Source: Streptomyces sp. NBC_01689 (GTDB lineage: Bacteria; Actinomycetota; Actinomycetes; Streptomycetales; Streptomycetaceae). From it: a DNA stretch of 64,000 nt. Location of the stretch: the NCBI RefSeq assembly GCF_036250675.1, contig NZ_CP109592.1:62001-126000 (forward strand). Reading direction: 5' to 3'. The notes beneath the pieces were generated by a model. That model ran no database searches. It saw nothing but the letters and a program-made list of their open reading frames with translations, and was not told the origin of the DNA. Shown here in pieces: positions 46,992 through 64,000 of the stretch (position 1 is the first letter of the stretch; each line of letters starts with the position of its first letter). The position numbers and the translations under genes were made by a program.

Positions 46992-48023
46992 ATGAGGGTC
47001 GAGAACGTGCACATCGAATCGCTGGGCGTCGTGCTGCCCGAGTGGGCCGACGCCCTGCAGGCCGTGGCCGAAGGGAGGCTGGACGGCGAGATCCAGGCGG
47101 CGAACGGGCTGACGGGCACGCATGTCGCCGGTGACGTGCCGGCCATGGACATGGTCGTGGCGGCGGCGCGGACCACGCTGGGGCGCTCGAAGACCGACCC
47201 CGAGGACCTCGGGGCGTACATCCACAGCGCCGTCCACTACCAGGGCCCCGACGGCGCCTACCCGCCCGGCTACATCCTGCGGGAGCTGGGGCTGGGCAAC
47301 ATTCCCGCGCTCTACCTGCAGCAGGGCTGCGACGGCATGCTCAGCGCCCTGGAGGTGGCGATCGGCAAGCTCACCGGGGCCGCCGGGGCGGGCTCGGTGC
47401 TGCTGACGACGGGCGAGAACTTCTCCTCGCCGCAGATGGACCGCTGGAAGGGCTTCGGCCAGGCGTACATCCTCGGCGACGGCGCGGCCGCGGTGCTGGT
47501 GAGCGACGAGGGGGGCTTCGCCGAGGTGCGCTCCCTCAACTCGGGGGTGCTGCACGAGCTGGAGTCGTGGCACCGCGGGGACGGGCCGCTGCTGCTGCGC
47601 GAGGACACCGGGACGGTGGCCGGCATGGTCGAGCGGGCCGAGCAGTTCAGCGAGCGGATGCCGCTGTCGGAGACGATGGAGAAGCTGACCCTGTTCGGCC
47701 TGGACATGATCCACCGGTCGCTGGTCGACGCCGGTCTGAACGCGTCCGACCTCACCAAGGTGGTGCCGATCAACATGGACGGCCGGATGATCGAGTACTC
47801 GATCATGCTGCCGCTCGGGCTGACCATGGCGGAGTGCAGCTGGGACTTCGGCAGAACGGTCGGGCACGTGGGCGGCGCCGACGTGTTCATCTCCCTGGAG
47901 CACCTGGTGCGCACGCGCGAGGTGGGCCCGGGCGACAACGTCCTGCTGTTCTCCCAGGGTCCGGGATGGCTGTGCAGCGCGGCCGTGCTCACCATCACCG
48001 ACACGCCGCACTGGGCGGTCTGA
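46992..48023 (+). CDS. KAS III-like protein with atypical active site
   Basis: 343 residues from ATG 46992, which has AGGAGAAGAAGG directly upstream (ATG 46950 in frame is less likely). It has a thiolase fold with nucleophile Cys113 (QQGCDGMLSALEVAIG) and the GDGAAAVLV loop. The usual HQAN is replaced by PINMDG (residues 259-264), and the Asn position reads GHVGG (His292). It is therefore unlikely to be a decarboxylating condensing enzyme. Acyltransferase activity of the kind known from CerJ-like KAS III proteins is more plausible. It is placed directly after the loading protein, which has no docking tail, so it may pass the starter on, or modify it (inference). Confidence 0.8.
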   Translation: MRVENVHIESLGVVLPEWADALQAVAEGRLDGEIQAANGLTGTHVAGDVPAMDMVVAAARTTLGRSKTDPEDLGAYIHSAVHYQGPDGAYPPGYILRELGLGNIPALYLQQGCDGMLSALEVAIGKLTGAAGAGSVLLTTGENFSSPQMDRWKGFGQAYILGDGAAAVLVSDEGGFAEVRSLNSGVLHELESWHRGDGPLLLREDTGTVAGMVERAEQFSERMPLSETMEKLTLFGLDMIHRSLVDAGLNASDLTKVVPINMDGRMIEYSIMLPLGLTMAECSWDFGRTVGHVGGADVFISLEHLVRTREVGPGDNVLLFSQGPGWLCSAAVLTITDTPHWAV

Positions 48024-48069
48024 ACACCATCGCCTCCCCTTCCACTGCCACTTCCACTGCCCCTGCCAC

Positions 48070-48115
48070 CACGCACGATGCCCCCCGGGTCCCGACCCGG
48101 GGGGCATCGTGCGTG
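48070..48115. terminator. Bidirectional terminator, perfect 21-bp hairpin
   Basis: The arms 48070-48090 and 48095-48115 are perfectly complementary with a 4-base loop (cccg). It lies between the convergent KAS III-like gene and the TE-bearing PKS gene. Confidence 0.85.
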
Positions 48116-48128
48116 GGCACGCGGTGGG

Positions 48129-59120
<10,992 letters not shown>

Positions 59121-59185
59121 GCGTGTTCACCCGTTCCCCAGTCCCGTGTCGCGTGTCGTCGCCCTGGCCGGCCGTCGCGGCGGCC

Positions 59186-62100
59186 TCAGGAGATTCCAAG
59201 ATCGTTCTCGATGAAGTCGAAGATCTCGTCCGCCGCTGCGGAGTTGATCCGGTCGCTGACGTCGTCGGTCGCCGGTGCCGTGAGGACCGGGCCGCGGTCC
59301 GGGCCGTCCCAGCGGGCCAGCAGGGAGCGCAGCCGGGCGCCGATCCGGTCCCGTCGCGTGTCGTCGTCCGCGAGGTCCGTCAACGCGGTCTCCAGGCGGT
59401 CGAGTTCGGCGAGCGCCCGGCCCGCGCCGTCCATGCCCTCGGTGAGCCGGCCGCGCAGGTATCCGGCGAGGGCCGTCGCGTTGGGCTGGTCGAACAGGAG
59501 CGTGGCGGGCAGGGCCAGGCCGGTGGCGGTGCCGAGCCGGTTGCGCAGTTCGACGGCGGTCAGGGAGTCGAAGCCGAGGGCGTTGAACGCCTGGGCGGCG
59601 CCGACCTTGTCGGTGGAGGCGTGGCCGAGGACGCCGGCGGCCTGGCCGCGGACCAGGGCCAGGAGCGTGCGCTCCTGCTCGGCGGCGGACTGCTCGGCCA
59701 GCCGGGCGCGCAGGGTGGTGGCGGCGGCGTCCCCGCCCGGGGCCGCCGGGCGGGCGGCCGCGAGGTCGCGGAGCTCCGGCAGGTCGGACAGGAGCGGGCT
59801 GCGCCGGGCCGAGGTGAAGCCGGGCGCGAAACGTGTCCAATGGACGTCGGCGACGGTCACGGCCGCGTCCGGGCGGGCCACGGCCCGGCCCAGGGCGGCC
59901 GGGGCGTGCTCCGGGTCCAGCGGGTTCATGCCGCTGCGCCGCATGCGTTCCTCGGCCCCGGTGTTCTGCGCGGCCATGCCGCCGCCGGCCCACGGCCCCC
60001 AGGCCAGCGAGGTGCCGGGCAGTCCCGCGGCGCGGCGCTGCTGCGCGAGGGTGTCCAGACAGGCGTTGGCGGCGGCGTAGTTGGCCTGGCCGAGGGTGCC
60101 GAGGGTGCCGGAGACGGACGAGTACAGCACGAAGGCGGACAGGTCCCGGTCGCGGGTGAGGTCGTGCAGGTTGCGGGCGGCGGCCAGCTTGGGGCGCAGC
60201 ACGGTCTCCAGGCTCTCGGGCGACAGGGTGTCGATGAGCCGGTCGTCGAGGACGCCCGCGGTGTGGATCACGGCGTCCACGGGGTGCCGGGCCAGGAGCG
60301 CGGCGAGCGCGTCGCGGTCGGCGACGTCGCAGGCGGCGATCTCCAGTTCGGTGCCGGTGCCCTCCAGCGCGGCCTTCAGCCGGGCCGCGCCCTCGGCGCC
60401 GGCGCCGGAGCGGCTGACGGCGAGTATCCGTGCGGCGCCCTGCGCGGCGAGCCACGCGGCGGTGTGCACGCCGAGGGCGCCGGTGGCGCCGGTCAGCAGG
60501 ACGGTGCCGTGCCAGGCGGGGGCGGCGGCGGGTTCGGAGCCGGCCGGGATCCGCTCCAGCCGGCGCAGAAAGGTGCCGGAGCCGCGGACCGCGACCTGGT
60601 CCTCCCCGTCGCGGCCGGTCAGGACGGCGCTCAGCCGGCGGCCGATGTCCTCGGCGATCGGGGTGCCGGTGGTGCCGGGGAGGTCGACGAGTCCGCCCCA
60701 GCTCTGCGGGTGTTCGAGGGCCGCGGTGCGGCCGAGGCCCCAGACGGCGGCCTGTTCGGGCGCTTCAGGTGCTTCCTGGGCGTGGATGCCGACGGCGCCG
60801 GCGGTCAGGCACCACAGGGGTGCGGTGCCCGCGCCGTCCGGGCCGTCCAGGGTGTCGGAACTGTCGGAGAATGCCTGGACGAGCGCGGCGGTGGCGGCGA
60901 GGCCGCTCGGGGTGGAGGGGTGGTCCGGCAGCGGCCGGGTGTCGGCGGCGAGCAGGGACAGGACGCCGCCGAGGCTCCCGCCGTCCGTCGTCGCGAGGGC
61001 GTCGCTCAGCCGGGCGGCCAGGGTGACGCGGTCGGCGGACGCGCAGTCGACGGGCACGCTCACCACGTGGGCGCCGTGCGCGCCGAGCGCGGCGGCGACC
61101 GAGGCGGCCCAGGCGCCGTCCGCGTGGCCGGCGGGGACGGGCAGCAGCCAGGTGCCGGTGAGGGCGGCGGCCTCCTCGACGGCCGGCTTCCACACGACGC
61201 GGTGCTCCCAGCCCTGTGCCCGGGACGTCTGCCGGCGCTCGCGGCGCAGGGAGGAGATCGCGGGCAGGACCGCGCTGAGCGGTGCGTCGGTGTCCAGGCC
61301 GAGGCGGTCGGCGAGGTCCTGCGGGCCGGCCTGTTCGACGAAGTCCCAGAACCGGCTCTCCTCACCGGAGTCGGCCGGTTCGGCGGCCCCGGCGGGCTGC
61401 GCGGAGGACTGGAGCCAGTAGCGCTCGCGCTGGAAGGCGTAGGTGGGCAGTTCGCCGCGGAGCGCGTCGGGGTCGTGCAGCGCGGCCGGGTCCAGCTCGG
61501 CGCCGCGGGCGTGCAGCAGGCCCGCGGCGAGCAGGGCGGCGCGGCGCTCGTCGCCCTCGCGGCGCATCAGCGGTGCGGCGGCGGCCGTCGTGGGGTCGGT
61601 GACGCTGTCGAGGGCCATCGTGGTCAGCGTGGCGTCGGGGCCCAGTTCGAGGTACGTGGTGACGCCGAGGGCCTCCAGGGCGCGCGCGCCGTCGCAGAAG
61701 CGGACCGCGTCGCGCACATGCCGGCGCCAGTAGGCCGCGGTGCGCAGGTCGTCGCCCTCGGCGAGGCGTCCGGTGACGTTGGAGACCACGGGCAGGGCGG
61801 GCGGGCCGTAGGTGACGCGTGCGGCGACCTGTTCGAACTCGTCGAGCATGGCGTCCATGCGGGCGGAGTGGAAGGCGTGGCTGACCCGCAGGCGCCGGGT
61901 GCGGCGTCCGCGCCCGGCGAGGACGGCGGCGATCCGCTCCACCTCGTCCTCGTCGCCGGAGAGCACGACCGAGGCGGGGCCGTTGAGCGCGGCGATGCCG
62001 GCGCGGCCTCCGTTCTGGTCGCTCCGGTCGTTCTGGTCGAGGAGTTGGCGTACCTCTTCCTCGGTGGCTTCGACGGCGGTCATCGCGCCGCCCTCGGGCA

Positions 62101-64000
62101 GTGCCTGCATCAGCCGGCCGCGGGCGGCCACCAGGGCGCAGGCGTCGGCGAGGGTGAGGACGCCCGCGGCGTGCGCGGCCGTCAGTTCGCCGACGGAGTG
62201 GCCCATCAGGGCGTCGGGGCGGGCGCCCCAGGAGTGGACCAGGGCGTGGGCGGCGGTGCCGACGGCGAACAGCGCGGCCTGGGTGTAGGCGGTCCGGCCG
62301 AGCAGGTCGGCCTCGGGCGAGCCCTCCTCGCAGAAGACGACCGAGCGCAGCGGCGGGCCGTCGAGGTGGCGGTCGAGTTCGGCGCAGACGGTGTCGAAGG
62401 TCTCCGCGTACACGGGGTGGGCCCGGTAGAGGTCCTGGCCCATGCCGGGGCGCTGGGCGCCCTGGCCGCTGAAGAGGAACGCGGTCCCGCCGCCGGTGCC
62501 GGCGGTGCCGGTGGCGACGTCGGGGCTGTGGGTGCCCTGTGCGGTGGCGGCGAGGGCGGTGAGCAGTTCCGTGTGGTCGCCGGCGACGGCGACGGCGCGG
62601 TGGCCGAGGGTGTGCCGGGCGGCGGTCAGGGTGTGCGCGAGGTCGCGCAGGTCGGTGCCGGGGTGGGCGAGGAGGTGGCTGCGCAGCCGGGCGGCCTGGG
62701 CGCGCAGGGCGTCCGGGGTGTGTCCGGAGACGGTGAACGCGCGGGGCCGGGCGGCCGGTTCGGGGCGGCCGGGGGCGGGCAGCGGCGCGGGCGGTTCCTC
62801 CAGGATGACGTGCGCGTTGCTGCCGCTGATGCCGAAGGAGGAGACGCCGGCGCGGCGGGGCCGTGCGGTGTCGGCCGGCCAGGTGCGGGGCTCGGTGAGC
62901 AGTTCGACGGCGCCGCTGGACCAGTCGATGTGCTCGGAGGGCTCGTCGACGTGGAGGGTGCGGGGCAGTTCGCCGTGGCGCATGGCCATGACCATCTTGA
63001 TGACTCCGGCGGCGCCGGCGGCGGCCTGGGTGTGGCCGAAGTTGGACTTGGCGGAGCCGAGCAGCAGGGGCCGGCCGTCCTCGCGGTCCTGTCCGTAGGT
63101 GGCGAACAGGGCGCGTGCCTCGATGGGGTCGCCGAGGGTGGTGCCGGTGCCGTGCGCCTCGACGGCGTCCACCTCGCGCGCGGTGAGGCCGGCGGCGGCG
63201 AGGGCCTGGCGGATGACGCGTTCCTGGGAGGGGCCGTTGGGGGCGGTCAGTCCGTTGGAGGCGCCGTCCTGGTTGGTCGCCGAGCCGCGGACCACGGCGA
63301 GGACGGGGTGGTGGTTGCGGCGGGCGTCGGAGAGCCGTTCCAGGAGCAGGACTCCGACGCCCTCGGAGAAGCTGGTGCCGTCGGCGGACGCGGCGAACGC
63401 CTTGCAGCGGCCGTCCGCGGCGAGTCCGTTCTGCGCGGTGAACTCGGTGTAGGTGCCGGGGGTGGCCATCACGGTGACGCCGCCGGCCAGGGCCATGCCG
63501 CACTCGCCGGTGCGCAGCGCGTGCGCGGCCAGGTGCAGGGAGACCAGTGCCGAGGAGCAGGCCGTGTCGATGGTCATGGTGGGGCCTTCGAGGCCGAAGG
63601 TGTAGGCGACGCGGCCGGAGATGACGCTGCCGGAGACGCCGAGGCCGATGTAGCCCTCCATGCCCTCGGGGATGTCGGCGAGGCCGGAGGCGTATCCGGA
63701 GCCCATCGCGCCCACGAACACGCCGGTGCGGCTGCCGCGCAGGGACAGCGGGTCGATGCCGGCCCGTTCGAAGACCTCCCAGGAGGACTCCAGCAGCAGG
63801 CGCTGCTGGGGGTCCATGGCGAGGGCCTCGCGGGGGGAGATCCCGAACAGGGAGGCGTCGAAGTGGGTGGCCCCGTAGAGGAATCCGGCCTGGAGTCCGG
63901 GCAGGCGTTCCAGGTCCCAGCCGCGGTCGGAGGGGAACGCGGAGATCGCGTCGCCGCCCTCGGCGACGAAGCGCCACAGCTCTTCGGGGGAGGTGACGCC
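59186..64000 (-). CDS. Type I PKS module KS-AT-KR-ACP, 5' end beyond window
   Basis: The frame is open from 64000 to the stop at 59186 (about 1604 residues seen). The visible protein begins inside the KS ([20 protein letters not shown]), so the start and any earlier modules lie outside. KS: Cys in [12 protein letters not shown] near 63560. AT: GHSVGE near 62190 and HAFHSA, malonyl type. KR: GATG near 60480, LDD ([11 protein letters not shown]), catalytic Tyr in [10 protein letters not shown] near 60080, B-type. ACP: GFDSL near 59560. The C-terminal docking tail contains [17 protein letters not shown]. There is no DH or ER. It is co-transcribed with the TE-bearing PKS downstream and probably hands its chain to it. 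Confidence 0.93.
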   Translation of the reverse strand, partial: GVTSPEELWRFVAEGGDAISAFPSDRGWDLERLPGLQAGFLYGATHFDASLFGISPREALAMDPQQRLLLESSWEVFERAGIDPLSLRGSRTGVFVGAMGSGYASGLADIPEGMEGYIGLGVSGSVISGRVAYTFGLEGPTMTIDTACSSALVSLHLAAHALRTGECGMALAGGVTVMATPGTYTEFTAQNGLAADGRCKAFAASADGTSFSEGVGVLLLERLSDARRNHHPVLAVVRGSATNQDGASNGLTAPNGPSQERVIRQALAAAGLTAREVDAVEAHGTGTTLGDPIEARALFATYGQDREDGRPLLLGSAKSNFGHTQAAAGAAGVIKMVMAMRHGELPRTLHVDEPSEHIDWSSGAVELLTEPRTWPADTARPRRAGVSSFGISGSNAHVILEEPPAPLPAPGRPEPAARPRAFTVSGHTPDALRAQAARLRSHLLAHPGTDLRDLAHTLTAARHTLGHRAVAVAGDHTELLTALAATAQGTHSPDVATGTAGTGGGTAFLFSGQGAQRPGMGQDLYRAHPVYAETFDTVCAELDRHLDGPPLRSVVFCEEGSPEADLLGRTAYTQAALFAVGTAAHALVHSWGARPDALMGHSVGELTAAHAAGVLTLADACALVAARGRLMQALPEGGAMTAVEATEEEVRQLLDQNDRSDQNGGRAGIAALNGPASVVLSGDEDEVERIAAVLAGRGRRTRRLRVSHAFHSARMDAMLDEFEQVAARVTYGPPALPVVSNVTGRLAEGDDLRTAAYWRRHVRDAVRFCDGARALEALGVTTYLELGPDATLTTMALDSVTDPTTAAAAPLMRREGDERRAALLAAGLLHARGAELDPAALHDPDALRGELPTYAFQRERYWLQSSAQPAGAAEPADSGEESRFWDFVEQAGPQDLADRLGLDTDAPLSAVLPAISSLRRERRQTSRAQGWEHRVVWKPAVEEAAALTGTWLLPVPAGHADGAWAASVAAALGAHGAHVVSVPVDCASADRVTLAARLSDALATTDGGSLGGVLSLLAADTRPLPDHPSTPSGLAATAALVQAFSDSSDTLDGPDGAGTAPLWCLTAGAVGIHAQEAPEAPEQAAVWGLGRTAALEHPQSWGGLVDLPGTTGTPIAEDIGRRLSAVLTGRDGEDQVAVRGSGTFLRRLERIPAGSEPAAAPAWHGTVLLTGATGALGVHTAAWLAAQGAARILAVSRSGAGAEGAARLKAALEGTGTELEIAACDVADRDALAALLARHPVDAVIHTAGVLDDRLIDTLSPESLETVLRPKLAAARNLHDLTRDRDLSAFVLYSSVSGTLGTLGQANYAAANACLDTLAQQRRAAGLPGTSLAWGPWAGGGMAAQNTGAEERMRRSGMNPLDPEHAPAALGRAVARPDAAVTVADVHWTRFAPGFTSARRSPLLSDLPELRDLAAARPAAPGGDAAATTLRARLAEQSAAEQERTLLALVRGQAAGVLGHASTDKVGAAQAFNALGFDSLTAVELRNRLGTATGLALPATLLFDQPNATALAGYLRGRLTEGMDGAGRALAELDRLETALTDLADDDTRRDRIGARLRSLLARWDGPDRGPVLTAPATDDVSDRINSAAADEIFDFIENDLGIS

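Overview
High-GC (about 70% or more) actinobacterial DNA, most probably Streptomyces or a close relative. The whole window is one stretch of a type I modular polyketide (macrolide-type) biosynthetic gene cluster. I see no tRNA, rRNA, transposase, integrase or CRISPR array.

Layout. 1-13704: tailoring and deoxysugar block. It holds a BAHD-like acyltransferase cut by the window edge, an E1/SpnQ-type sugar 3-dehydratase, two glycosyltransferases, an RmlC-type epimerase with a TTA codon, a 4-ketoreductase, a SARP regulator overlapping an NDP-glucose 4,6-dehydratase, a small ferredoxin, two P450s and a second BAHD-like acyltransferase. 14033-15193: a KAS III with an intact Cys-His-Asn triad. 15312-34662 (minus): two bimodular PKSs. 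34854-48023: a block running mostly on the opposite strand between the PKS operons. It carries mqnD (minus), then mqnE, a ferredoxin, a type II thioesterase, mqnA, mqnC, a two-gene ABC exporter, a stand-alone loading protein (CoA ligase, dead DH, dead KR, ACP) and a KAS III-like protein lacking the usual His and Asn. 48129-64000 (minus): a bimodular PKS ending in a thioesterase, preceded by a PKS that runs off the right edge.

How it may work together (inference). Four of the futalosine menaquinone enzymes (MqnA, C, D, E) sit next to a PKS loading protein that starts with an acyl-activating domain. The simplest reading is that a paralogous futalosine route makes an aromatic acid (1,4-dihydroxy-6-naphthoate, or an earlier intermediate such as the MqnA product) that is adenylated, put on the loading ACP and extended, mainly with malonyl-CoA. 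One extender, in the first module of the TE-bearing PKS, is methylmalonyl-CoA. The chain is released by the TE, oxidised by P450s, glycosylated and perhaps acylated. The sugar genes (4,6-dehydratase, E1-like 3-dehydratase, epimerase, 4-ketoreductase, without a visible 2,3-dehydratase) match ascarylose-type logic and would give a 3,6-dideoxyhexose.

Regulation. A SARP is encoded here. Palindromic elements resembling the PAS-LuxR (PimM-type) operator lie in four promoter regions, but no PAS-LuxR gene is in the window. A single TTA codon in the epimerase gene suggests bldA control. The first gene of the right-hand PKS operon, the NDP-glucose synthase and MqnB are not in the window.
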